Source: Pseudomonadota bacterium (GTDB lineage: Bacteria; Pseudomonadota; Gammaproteobacteria; Burkholderiales; Rhodocyclaceae). Taken from it: a DNA stretch of 25,234 nucleotides. The position numbers were made by a program, and so were the translations under genes. Each line of letters opens with the position of its first letter. Within the stretch, counting starts at the first letter, position 1. Under the pieces are notes generated by a model, which searched no databases, was not told where the DNA came from, and worked only from the letters and a program-made list of their open reading frames with translations. Positions 16,254 through 21,858 of this stretch are shown here, in pieces. The DNA lies in the NCBI GenBank assembly GCA_009778425.1, contig WRJU01000247.1:1-25234 (forward strand), given 5' to 3'.

Positions 16254-17222
16254 TTATTTAAGCTTGACGGCTCCCTTTTCGATGATCGATTGGACGGCAG
16301 CGTCTTCGGACGCAGCCTCAGGCGACACAACCGAACCTTGCTCCGTGTGAGCCGCCGGTTCCTCAGCAGCGGGTGGCGCAAAACCGTCGCTGTAATCGAT
16401 GGTAGCCGCCTCGCGCAAACGCTTGACCTCGGCCTTGACACTTTCGGCACGCGCCTGGTTGGTCAGGAAGCCTTCAATGACAGGTTTCGCCTTGGTGCGA
16501 TCAACGGGTTCATCCCGCACACCGACGACGAAAAGAAGAAGCCCCCCCACCGGGGTTCGCACAAAAGCAGCCTGTCCCGCATTCAATTTGGCAAGATTCC
16601 TGAGCATTTCAAGCGGAATCTGTTCTGCCGGCTTGACGCCGGCGTTCGCGGCAAACGGGATCTTCTGTTCGTTGAACCAGGTCGTAAGCTGTTGCAGGTT
16701 GGTACTGGATTGCAAATGCGTACGCACCTCTTCGAGTTGCTCAGGCGCTGCCTGGAAACTGATCTCTTGCAGGCTGTAGATGCGGCGCTTGGAAAACAGT
16801 TCGGGATTTTCATCGTAAAACTTGGAAATCTGCGCTTCGGTCGGCTTCACCGCTCCGCTCGCAATCTGCTCGCCATAAGCGCGAGCCAGAATTTCGCGGC
16901 GGGAAAGATCGATCATCTGCATCACGTTCGGATTGCGGTCGAGCTTGCTGTTCTTGGCTTGTTGCAGCAGCAATTCCTGGTCGATGAGCCGTTCGACAGC
17001 CGCTGCGCGCGCCTTGTCGACCTGATCCGGTGGGATGTTGCCGCCGCGCGAAAGCAGGGCGTTGACCTGATGGACGGAAACTTCCTCCTTGTTGACCTTG
17101 ACGGCAACCTGAGAAGCAGATTTCTTGTCGGAACCTTCCTTGGCGCTGCAGCTGACAAGCATGCCGGACATACACACGGCGGCACAGAGCGACACAACGA
17201 CATAACGAACGGGAGAGGACAT
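16254..17222 (-). CDS. epsD: EpsD-type peptidyl-prolyl isomerase lipoprotein
   Basis: The product has 322 residues. A lipoprotein signal ends in the lipobox LVSC (Cys25), then a SurA/PpiD-like N-terminal helical part (AAAVERLIDQELLLQQA...) and a degenerate parvulin-like region (FYDENPELFSKRRIYSLQEISF onward). An acidic Ala-rich C-terminal tail closes the protein. EpsD proteins are encoded in exosortase-associated exopolysaccharide clusters and are assumed to help fold export components in the periplasm. The ATG at 17222 was preferred because GGA lies 6 bases upstream; ATG 17228 is possible. It stands between epsL and epsE on the same strand. Confidence 0.87.
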   Translation of the reverse strand: MSSPVRYVVVSLCAAVCMSGMLVSCSAKEGSDKKSASQVAVKVNKEEVSVHQVNALLSRGGNIPPDQVDKARAAAVERLIDQELLLQQAKNSKLDRNPNVMQMIDLSRREILARAYGEQIASGAVKPTEAQISKFYDENPELFSKRRIYSLQEISFQAAPEQLEEVRTHLQSSTNLQQLTTWFNEQKIPFAANAGVKPAEQIPLEMLRNLAKLNAGQAAFVRTPVGGLLLFVVGVRDEPVDRTKAKPVIEGFLTNQARAESVKAEVKRLREAATIDYSDGFAPPAAEEPAAHTEQGSVVSPEAASEDAAVQSIIEKGAVKLK

Positions 17223-17277
17223 AAACATTCCAAAGATTAAGCGGCCTTTATCGCAAGGCTCACACAACACACCGTAC

Positions 17278-17299
17278 CGGTATCGAGCTGCCGATACCG
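17278..17299. repeat. Inverted repeat in epsL-epsD spacer
   Basis: A perfect 8-bp stem (CGGTATCG / CGATACCG) with a 6-base loop lies in the 127-base gap between epsL and epsD. No T run follows on the minus strand, so it is not a typical terminator. It may stabilise or attenuate the transcript. Confidence 0.45.
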
Positions 17300-17306
17300 C
17301 CCAAAT

Positions 17307-17319
17307 TGGCATCATGCCA
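17307..17319. repeat. Palindrome TGGCAT-C-ATGCCA
   Basis: A perfect 6-bp inverted repeat around one central base, followed by a further ATCATGCCA copy ending at 17329. It lies 31 bases after the epsL stop codon on the minus strand. It could be a protein-binding site; there is no other evidence. Confidence 0.35.
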
Positions 17320-17349
17320 TATCATGCCAGGATAGAAAACGCCTTCCCC

Positions 17350-18609
17350 TTAAAAAGTCAAACCTCCCGACAGCCATACCGTCCGCGCGCCATAGCCAAA
17401 ATCACGGCCATATTCTTTCGCATCGCGCTTCTGATGCTGATAACCGAGCTCGATATTGGCATAGGAAGTCGGCAGATATCGGAGGTTCACGCCATAAGAC
17501 GTGGTTTTGGCGCTTTCTGGATTGTTGAGTGGCGAAGCTTCAGGATCCCTGTCATAGCTGCGATGCCGATACTCGTAACTGGCTCCAAGACGAACCTTGC
17601 TAGTGACCACCCAGATTGGTCGGAAAGCCCAGACCTGCGTTACGGCATAGTTTGAAACACTGTCCTCATCCGCGCCGATTTCGCGCCGCCAGGACAAATC
17701 CATGATCGCCTTCCCGGTCGGAGTCCATTTGAACGCAAGGCTGCCCGTAGCTCCCGAAAAATTCCGGTTGGGTGACAGATCGTATTTGCGTTTCGTGTAC
17801 CCGGCATAGCCGCTCACTTGCGTGACGCCTGTCAACCGCCAAGTACCGGAAAGCCGCAGGTCGCGCCGCTCCCAGTCCCGCAATGATGTATCTCCTGGCG
17901 GGACGGGGTTAAGTTCTTCCTTTTTCTTTCTGTTCGGATACTGACCATCCTCAGTGCGCAAGCTCAACACGATACGGTTGCCGGTGGAAGGCCGGTAAGT
18001 AAAGTTCAGGCTCGCTTCCTGTGCATCGTACTTGTCGAGCGGCCTGGCATCGTTGCTATAGTCATTGCGAACGTCAGAGAAAGCAAACCCCGTGGCCCAG
18101 TTAGGATGCCACCAGTAGTCAGCGCTGGCGTTGGCACGACCAATCCGCCGCATGACCCGTTTCTGCTCATTGTAAGTGCTGTCGAAATTGACACGGGTCT
18201 CATTCCAGCTATACCCAAGAACGCCGCTCCAGCGATCTCCAATCCGCCAATCCCAGCGCAGACGCGCGTCCGGTGAGGTGTTATTGAGGTCTGAATGCGT
18301 ACGGTAGATGGTACGATCCACGGCAAGTCCGGCATGAAAAGACTGGCGGCTGTATTCCTTGTCAAAATTGACGCCTACCCGGGTCTCGGAAGAGCTGTCA
18401 CTGCGCTTTCCTTTTGGCACCAACTGTTCCTGACGAAGTTCGTCCGGTAAATAGTACAAGTTGCTGTCATGCCTGAAAGTCTGCAAGGCCGAGAAGCTGA
18501 ACGGACTCTTTGAGTCATCTTCTTGCGCGACAGCCAAACCCGCCTGAAAACCCAGTAACGTAACCAACCCGCCCGCCAACACGGCGAAACTGCGTTGCTT
18601 GTTGTTCAT
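17350..18609 (-). CDS. epsL: EpsL-type outer-membrane beta-barrel protein
   Basis: From ATG 18609 the product has 419 residues, with a Sec signal peptide (1-28, cleavage AVA|QE) followed by a long series of alternating polar/hydrophobic beta strands rich in Tyr, Trp and Arg. The protein ends in GGLTF; the terminal Phe is the usual signal for BAM-dependent barrel insertion. This matches EpsL of exosortase-linked exopolysaccharide operons, thought to be an outer-membrane component of export. It is the first gene of the epsLDEFG block. An upstream in-frame extension to 18732 would cross the putative promoter and is rejected. A sigma-54-like promoter lies at 18685-18700. Confidence 0.87.
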   Translation of the reverse strand: MNNKQRSFAVLAGGLVTLLGFQAGLAVAQEDDSKSPFSFSALQTFRHDSNLYYLPDELRQEQLVPKGKRSDSSSETRVGVNFDKEYSRQSFHAGLAVDRTIYRTHSDLNNTSPDARLRWDWRIGDRWSGVLGYSWNETRVNFDSTYNEQKRVMRRIGRANASADYWWHPNWATGFAFSDVRNDYSNDARPLDKYDAQEASLNFTYRPSTGNRIVLSLRTEDGQYPNRKKKEELNPVPPGDTSLRDWERRDLRLSGTWRLTGVTQVSGYAGYTKRKYDLSPNRNFSGATGSLAFKWTPTGKAIMDLSWRREIGADEDSVSNYAVTQVWAFRPIWVVTSKVRLGASYEYRHRSYDRDPEASPLNNPESAKTTSYGVNLRYLPTSYANIELGYQHQKRDAKEYGRDFGYGARTVWLSGGLTF

Positions 18610-18631
18610 GAACCCAACCCCTGACTCAAAG

Positions 18632-18648
18632 TGTAAAAATTCTCGACA
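18632..18648 (+). promoter_or_regulatory. 17-bp box, copy 1 (TGTAAAAATTCTCGACA)
   Basis: It matches the other three copies at TGTAAAAA and CGACA with the same total length. It lies in the inferred epsL leader, 23 bases before the epsL start. A role as an activator or enhancer-binding site is inferred from repetition and position. Confidence 0.55.
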
Positions 18649-18684
18649 CCGCCTCATCACAAAGCCCAGACAGCCTGCATACGC

Positions 18685-18700
18685 AGCAAACATACCGCCT
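18685..18700 (-). promoter_or_regulatory. Putative sigma-54 promoter of epsL
   Basis: The minus strand reads AGGCGGTATGTTTGCT: GG and GC dinucleotides exactly 12 positions apart and a perfect TTGCT -12 element, as in TGGCAC-N5-TTGCW. The -24 half is weaker than in the PEP-CTERM promoters. It would start transcription near 18674 and give a ~65-base leader. Confidence 0.5.
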
Positions 18701-18753
18701 GAACCCGTATGACCGCTACTCATGCGAAACAAAATTCACACCCCGGAAAAGAA

Positions 18754-18770
18754 TGTAAAAAAACCCGACA
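18754..18770 (+). promoter_or_regulatory. 17-bp box, copy 2 (TGTAAAAAAACCCGACA)
   Basis: It is located about 55 bases upstream of the epsL -24 element and ~287 bases before the -24 of the first PEP-CTERM promoter, so it could serve both directions. TTGACAC follows at a similar distance in this copy and in the two later cassettes. It is probably a binding site for a sigma-54 activator (inference). Confidence 0.65.
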
Positions 18771-19012
18771 CAGCCCCTTGACACCACAAAAAAATAGCCC
18801 GAACCCCACGATTTGGCTACCCAGACAGGCAACTGTCACTGGACGGAACCATACACGATTTACGTGGCAATTGCTGCACTAATCCTTCATCCAGCCGTAG
18901 CGGCTTTACCCGTTTACACACATTTCAGCAAAAAACATCTGAATTATCAAAGAACTGGTCTCTAAAACCAGCATCCAGCGCGCATTGTATGCTGACGCAG
19001 GATGACAACTAA

Positions 19013-19029
19013 TGAATTGACAAAAATAC
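19013..19029 (+). promoter_or_regulatory. Conserved element TGAATTGACAAAAATAC, cassette 1
   Basis: A 17-base sequence found without change ahead of all three PEP-CTERM genes, its first base 27-28 bases before the -24 GG. Its fixed position suggests a DNA-bending or protein-contact site. It also contains TTGACA, but no -10 element stands at 16-18 bases. Confidence 0.65.
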
Positions 19030-19039
19030 AACTAAAAAG

Positions 19040-19055
19040 AGGCATAAAACTTGCT
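19040..19055 (+). promoter_or_regulatory. Putative sigma-54 promoter, PEP-CTERM 1
   Basis: AGGCATAAAACTTGCT fits TGGCAC-N5-TTGCW with the invariant GG and GC 12 positions apart. Predicted start near 19066, leaving a ~36-base leader that carries the AAAGGAGA ribosome site. Confidence 0.75.
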
Positions 19056-19101
19056 GGTAGTTTTACTCACACAATGTTTTTCCCTCAAAGGAGATTTGGT
19101 A

Positions 19102-19641
19102 ATGCAGTTCAAACAAACCGTCGCCGCCATTGCGTTGGGGCTTGGCTTCACCGCTTTCGCGCAGGCCGCCGTCGTCGACCTTGGCGAGATTTCTTTCAGT
19201 AACCCGGTAATAGGCGGGGAGTCCTTTCTGAACCCGGCAGGCCAATTCACGGACGTATTCAACTTCTCGGTTGCGGACGAAATTTTGTCCATCAAAAACC
19301 CAACACTGTACGGCAGTGTGTTCAGCATCACCATCCCGTCCGTGCTCAGTATCACCAGCATGTCGGTTTCCCTGTTCAAGGATTCCGTTGCTGATCCGGT
19401 GTTCGAGGGCACTTACGGCAACCCGGGACTCGTAGTGATCAAAGACATCCCGCTTGATTGGTCTAGTTACAGGCTCGTGATTTCCGGCATTTCTGAGGGT
19501 TATATGGGCGGTGCTTACACCGTCACCCTGCATGCCAATTCAGCACTACCCGTTCCCGAACCCGCCGAGTACGCGATGTTGCTCGCGGGGCTGGGTCTCG
19601 TTGGAATGATTGCGCGTCGCCGGAAAATCAACGTGAATTGA
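19102..19641 (+). CDS. PEP-CTERM surface protein 1 (FxDxF family)
   Basis: A secreted protein of 179 residues. It has a Sec signal peptide (1-22, cleavage after AQA), a beta-rich body of ~128 residues, and a C-terminal sorting tail with PEP at 152-154, a hydrophobic helix (AMLLAGLGLVG) and RRRKINVN. Exosortases recognise such tails, cleave near PEP and release the protein to the surface or matrix. The body contains FTDVFNFSV near its start and SGISEGYMGGAY near its end, the pattern I know from FxDxF-type PEP-CTERM proteins. AAAGGAGA precedes the ATG by 8 bases; an in-frame TTG at 19051 lies inside the promoter and is rejected. It is the first of three tandem paralogues. No binding or enzymatic function can be inferred. 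Confidence 0.88.
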   Translation: MQFKQTVAAIALGLGFTAFAQAAVVDLGEISFSNPVIGGESFLNPAGQFTDVFNFSVADEILSIKNPTLYGSVFSITIPSVLSITSMSVSLFKDSVADPVFEGTYGNPGLVVIKDIPLDWSSYRLVISGISEGYMGGAYTVTLHANSALPVPEPAEYAMLLAGLGLVGMIARRRKINVN

Positions 19642-19666
19642 TTCCGCTGCGACCTTCGTAGTCACG

Positions 19667-19705
19667 AAATTGGCTGGATGCCTGAAGGCATCCAGCCGAT
19701 TTTTT
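19667..19705 (+). terminator. Rho-independent terminator, cassette 1
   Basis: The stem GGCTGGATGCC / GGCATCCAGCC with loop TGAA is extended by A/T pairs and followed by a T run. It is preceded by a small conserved hairpin TTCGT-AGTC-ACGAA at 19655-19668. Confidence 0.93.
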
Positions 19706-19778
19706 CGATCCGGACAGCCTGCTACGCACACCAACTCGGATTACTCACGGCCGAAGCATGTTCACGCTTCAGAAAAAA

Positions 19779-19795
19779 TGTAAAAAAATCTGACG
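19779..19795 (+). promoter_or_regulatory. 17-bp box, copy 3 (TGTAAAAAAATCTGACG)
   Basis: The least perfect copy (CTGACG in place of CCGACA), 225 bases ahead of the second -24 element. CATAACACTTGACACAGC follows, identical to cassette 3 except for the first base. Confidence 0.6.
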
Positions 19796-19976
19796 CATAA
19801 CACTTGACACAGCAGCAACAACCTGAGTCTCGCGACTTGAACACCAAGCAGACAATAATTGCAGAATACAACAAAACAATATCCATTAAGTGTTAAATCT
19901 GATAAAAACTCATTATTTATCAAATAAATAGTCAAACTTCCATCTTCATTGCACGTTGATGCAGGACAATAAATAA

Positions 19977-19993
19977 TGAATTGACAAAAATAC
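19977..19993 (+). promoter_or_regulatory. Conserved element TGAATTGACAAAAATAC, cassette 2
   Basis: Identical to the cassette 1 and cassette 3 copies; it starts 27 bases before the -24 GG. Confidence 0.65.
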
Positions 19994-20002
19994 TACAAAA
20001 GC

Positions 20003-20018
20003 AGGCATCAAACTTGCT
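20003..20018 (+). promoter_or_regulatory. Putative sigma-54 promoter, PEP-CTERM 2
   Basis: AGGCATCAAACTTGCT has GG at 20004-20005 and GC at 20016-20017. Predicted start near 20029. The following leader is pyrimidine-rich and nearly identical to that of cassette 3. Confidence 0.77.
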
Positions 20019-20086
20019 TGCATGGTGTATGGGACAAAGTTCCTTTGTTTTTTTATTTCTTTGTTTCTTTCCGTAAAGAAGGGGTA

Positions 20087-20665
20087 ATGATGATGCAGCT
20101 CAAACAAACAGTCGCCGCCATCGCGTTGGGACTTGGCTTTACCGCTTTTGCGCAAGCCGCGTTCGTAACAGACCTCGGCGAGCTTTCCAGCACGAACTCG
20201 TTGTACGGTTCTCACATCGTTTCGGCGGCTCCGCCGACATATGAGTTTTCCGATGAGTACACTTTCTCGGTAGCAAATGACCTTCTGGGCATCAACACCT
20301 TGGTCTTCAGCTTCGACTTTGGCCCGGGCAACGGTAACGGCAACAATATGCTCAATCTGTCCGCGTTGACAGTTTCCGTGTTCACCAGCGATGGAGCTCT
20401 TGTTTTCCAACAGGATGGCATTTTTGAGTCGCACGCCACGGGCAGCAGTTCGTTGACCGTGAACGGATACTTTGATCGCGATCCGTCCATATCCACGTAT
20501 CAGCTCGTGATCTCCGGCATCGCTAACGGTTCCCAGGGCGGGGTGTACGTCCTCAACATGTCGGCGGCAGCAGCCGTTCCCGAACCCGCCGAGTACGCGA
20601 TGTTGCTCGCGGGGCTGGGTCTCGTTGGGATGGTTGCGCGTCGCCGGAAAATCAATGTGAACTGA
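20087..20665 (+). CDS. PEP-CTERM surface protein 2 (FxDxF family)
   Basis: A secreted protein of 192 residues. The signal peptide (AIALGLGFTAFAQA) is nearly identical to protein 1, and the PEP-CTERM tail differs from protein 1 at only one residue in the last ~29. The ~135-residue body is different. It has FSDEYTFSVAND near the start (Tyr replacing the second Phe of FxDxF), a Gly/Asn-rich loop GPGNGNGNN, and YQLVISGIANGSQGGVY before the tail. Three consecutive ATG codons (20087, 20090, 20093) follow GAAGGGG; the third aligns with the start of gene 1 and has the better spacing. Exosortase processing and a matrix or floc role are inferred from the family only. Confidence 0.88.
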   Translation: MMMQLKQTVAAIALGLGFTAFAQAAFVTDLGELSSTNSLYGSHIVSAAPPTYEFSDEYTFSVANDLLGINTLVFSFDFGPGNGNGNNMLNLSALTVSVFTSDGALVFQQDGIFESHATGSSSLTVNGYFDRDPSISTYQLVISGIANGSQGGVYVLNMSAAAAVPEPAEYAMLLAGLGLVGMVARRRKINVN

Positions 20666-20690
20666 TTTCGCTGCGACCTTCGTAGTCACG

Positions 20691-20730
20691 AAATCGGCTG
20701 GATGCCCTCAGGCGTCCAGCCGATTTTTTT
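20691..20730 (+). terminator. Rho-independent terminator, cassette 2
   Basis: The stem AATCGGCTGGATGCC / GGCGTCCAGCCGATT with loop CTCA, then a run of T. The single G in GGCGTCC still pairs (G-U), a change that preserves the hairpin. Confidence 0.93.
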
Positions 20731-20813
20731 CGGTCCGGACAGCCTGCTACGCGCACCACTCGGATTGTTCACGGCTGAAGCATGTGAGACAAAATTCACG
20801 CTCCAGAAAAAAA

Positions 20814-20830
20814 TGTAAAAAAATCCGACA
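20814..20830 (+). promoter_or_regulatory. 17-bp box, copy 4 (TGTAAAAAAATCCGACA)
   Basis: It lies 226 bases before the third -24 element, the same distance as in cassette 2 (225). It is closest to the consensus of the four copies. Confidence 0.65.
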
Positions 20831-21011
20831 CATAACACTTGACACAGCAGCAACGATCTGAACTCCGTAGCTTAGTCGCCAGACAGGCAACTATCGCCAA
20901 ATAAAACAACACAATATCCACTAAGCGTCAAAAATGAAAAAAATTCATTATTTATCAAATAAATAGCAAAACTTTCATCTTTATGGCACCTTGACATAGG
21001 ACAATAAATAG

Positions 21012-21028
21012 TGAATTGACAAAAATAC
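21012..21028 (+). promoter_or_regulatory. Conserved element TGAATTGACAAAAATAC, cassette 3
   Basis: Third unchanged copy, 28 bases before the -24 GG. The upstream AGGACAATAAATA is shared with cassette 2. Confidence 0.65.
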
Positions 21029-21038
21029 AACAAAAAGC

Positions 21039-21054
21039 GGGCATCAAACTTGCT
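21039..21054 (+). promoter_or_regulatory. Putative sigma-54 promoter, PEP-CTERM 3
   Basis: GGGCATCAAACTTGCT has GG at 21040-21041 and GC at 21052-21053, with the same spacing as the other two. Predicted start near 21065. Confidence 0.77.
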
Positions 21055-21122
21055 TGCATGATGTGTGTGACAAAGTTCCTTTTTTTATTTGTTTCTTTGT
21101 TTCTTTCCGTAAAGGAGGAGTG

Positions 21123-21686
21123 ATGATGATGCAACTCAAACAGACAGCCGCCGCCATCGTTCTGGGGCTTAGTTTTGCCGGTTTTGCGCAAGCTGACGGT
21201 TTTGTAAAAGATCTTGGCACGCTGACTGCCGGTGGCGAACTGATCGCCGTAGGCAACTACAACAATCTTTCAGCCTCAGGTGATTTTGCTTACTGGTATA
21301 CCTTCACGATAGACACAAATGTTCTCAGTGCTGACGGCACTGCCAGTATCACGTTCCAGAACACAAGCCACACTCTGGATTTTGTGACGATCAGCGTGTA
21401 CGAAGGTAGCTTTACGGGCAACAACAAGAACAGATTGAACTCTTTGGTCAAGGTAGACAGCTTCACCTCGCTTCCCGGTGTCGACTCGGTAACCGGAACC
21501 TTCACTTTTGATCAATCTTTGACCAATTACACGTTCGCGATCACAGGCAAAGCCTATGGTAACGGCGCGTTCAACTTCGCCTTGGCAGCACCAGCTGTTC
21601 CCGAACCCGCCGAGTATGCGATGTTACTCGCGGGCTTGGGTCTTGTTGGAATGGTTGCGCGCCGTCGGAAAATCAACGTAAACTGA
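21123..21686 (+). CDS. PEP-CTERM surface protein 3 (FxDxF-like)
   Basis: A secreted protein of 187 residues, the most diverged of the three paralogues. The signal peptide (QTAAAIVLGLSFAGFAQA) shows several changes. The body has FAYWYTFTIDTN where the others have FxDxF/Y, a Thr/Ser/Asn-rich centre, and YTFAITGKAYGNGAFNF before the tail. The final tail from VPEPAEY to KINVN is identical in amino acids to protein 2, although its codons carry several synonymous changes, which suggests selection on the sorting signal. GGAGGAG precedes three tandem ATG codons (21123, 21126, 21129). It closes the array; the next gene is the sugar transferase. Confidence 0.88.
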   Translation: MMMQLKQTAAAIVLGLSFAGFAQADGFVKDLGTLTAGGELIAVGNYNNLSASGDFAYWYTFTIDTNVLSADGTASITFQNTSHTLDFVTISVYEGSFTGNNKNRLNSLVKVDSFTSLPGVDSVTGTFTFDQSLTNYTFAITGKAYGNGAFNFALAAPAVPEPAEYAMLLAGLGLVGMVARRRKINVN

Positions 21687-21711
21687 TTCCACCGCAACCT
21701 TCGTAGTCACG

Positions 21712-21751
21712 AAATCGGCTGGATGCTCTCAGGCATCCAGCCGATTTTTTT
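21712..21751 (+). terminator. Rho-independent terminator, cassette 3
   Basis: The stem AATCGGCTGGATGC / GCATCCAGCCGATT followed by seven T. A further inverted repeat starts at its last base. Confidence 0.93.
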
Positions 21752-21776
21752 GATCTGGACACAGGCATCCAGATCA
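21751..21776. repeat. Second inverted repeat behind cassette 3 terminator
   Basis: A perfect 9-bp repeat (TGATCTGGA / TCCAGATCA) around an 8-base loop. The segment GGCATCCAG occurs both here and in the terminator arm, so the two hairpins could compete. It is unique to cassette 3. Confidence 0.55.
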
Positions 21777-21847
21777 AAAAGTGCTTAACCTGCCACACGG
21801 AAACTCGGATTGCTCACTGCTGAAGCCTGATTTTGCATACACCATAC

Positions 21848-21853
21848 TATAAT
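21848..21853 (+). promoter_or_regulatory. Candidate -10 element TATAAT before epsB
   Basis: A perfect TATAAT lies only 5 bases before the ATG at 21859, so a start at the usual distance would fall on the start codon itself. No good -35 element was found. Confidence 0.35.
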
Positions 21854-21858
21854 GGGTA

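Larger units (their letters stand above)
18610..19101. promoter_or_regulatory. Divergent regulatory region epsL / PEP-CTERM 1
   Basis: This 492-base non-coding stretch separates two divergent transcription units. It holds two copies of the 17-bp TGTAAAAA...CGACA box (18632-18648 and 18754-18770), a minus-strand -24/-12-like element for epsL, and the conserved TGAATTGACAAAAATAC element plus a plus-strand -24/-12 promoter for the first PEP-CTERM gene. Between about 18790 and 18990 nothing else recognisable was seen. Confidence 0.75.
19642..20086. promoter_or_regulatory. Intergenic region between PEP-CTERM 1 and 2
   Basis: This 445-base non-coding stretch holds the cassette 1 terminator, a 17-bp box, an A+T-rich segment, the conserved 17-base element and the second -24/-12 promoter. 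Most of it is repeated upstream of gene 3. Antisense frames crossing it look like by-products of the repeats. Confidence 0.75.
20666..21122. promoter_or_regulatory. Intergenic region between PEP-CTERM 2 and 3
   Basis: A 457-base non-coding stretch arranged like the previous spacer: terminator, the motif CTCGGATTGTTCACGGCTGAAGC, ACAAAATTCAC, the 17-bp box, an A+T-rich segment with ATTCATTATTTATCAAATA, the 17-base element, promoter and leader. Confidence 0.75.
18721..21826 (+). repeat. Tandem array of three ~1.0-kb PEP-CTERM cassettes
   Basis: Corresponding landmarks recur at near-constant spacing: boxes at 18754, 19779 and 20814; terminators near 19667, 20691 and 21712. Each unit carries upstream box, promoter, gene and terminator. 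After the third terminator a remnant of the next unit's upstream end (ACTCGGATTGCTCACTGCTGAAGC, 21803-21826) is left. Confidence 0.85.

Noticed and set aside
18861..18880. TGGCAATTGCTGCA as another sigma-54 promoter
   Set aside because: The GG to GC distance is 7 or 10, not 12, so it does not fit.
20018..20086. N-terminal extension of PEP-CTERM 2 (and likewise 3) starting in the leader
   Set aside because: The added residues would precede a perfect signal peptide, and the upstream start falls at the promoter -12 element; the ribosome sites point to the later ATGs.
19946..20689. A 247-codon minus-strand frame over PEP-CTERM 2, with similar pieces over genes 1 and 3
   Set aside because: It is antisense to a gene with signal peptide and sorting tail; its apparent conservation follows from the tandem repeat.
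18721..21826. Regularly repeated sequence as a CRISPR array
   Set aside because: The period is about 1 kb and the repeats contain genes, promoters and terminators; there are no short spacers.
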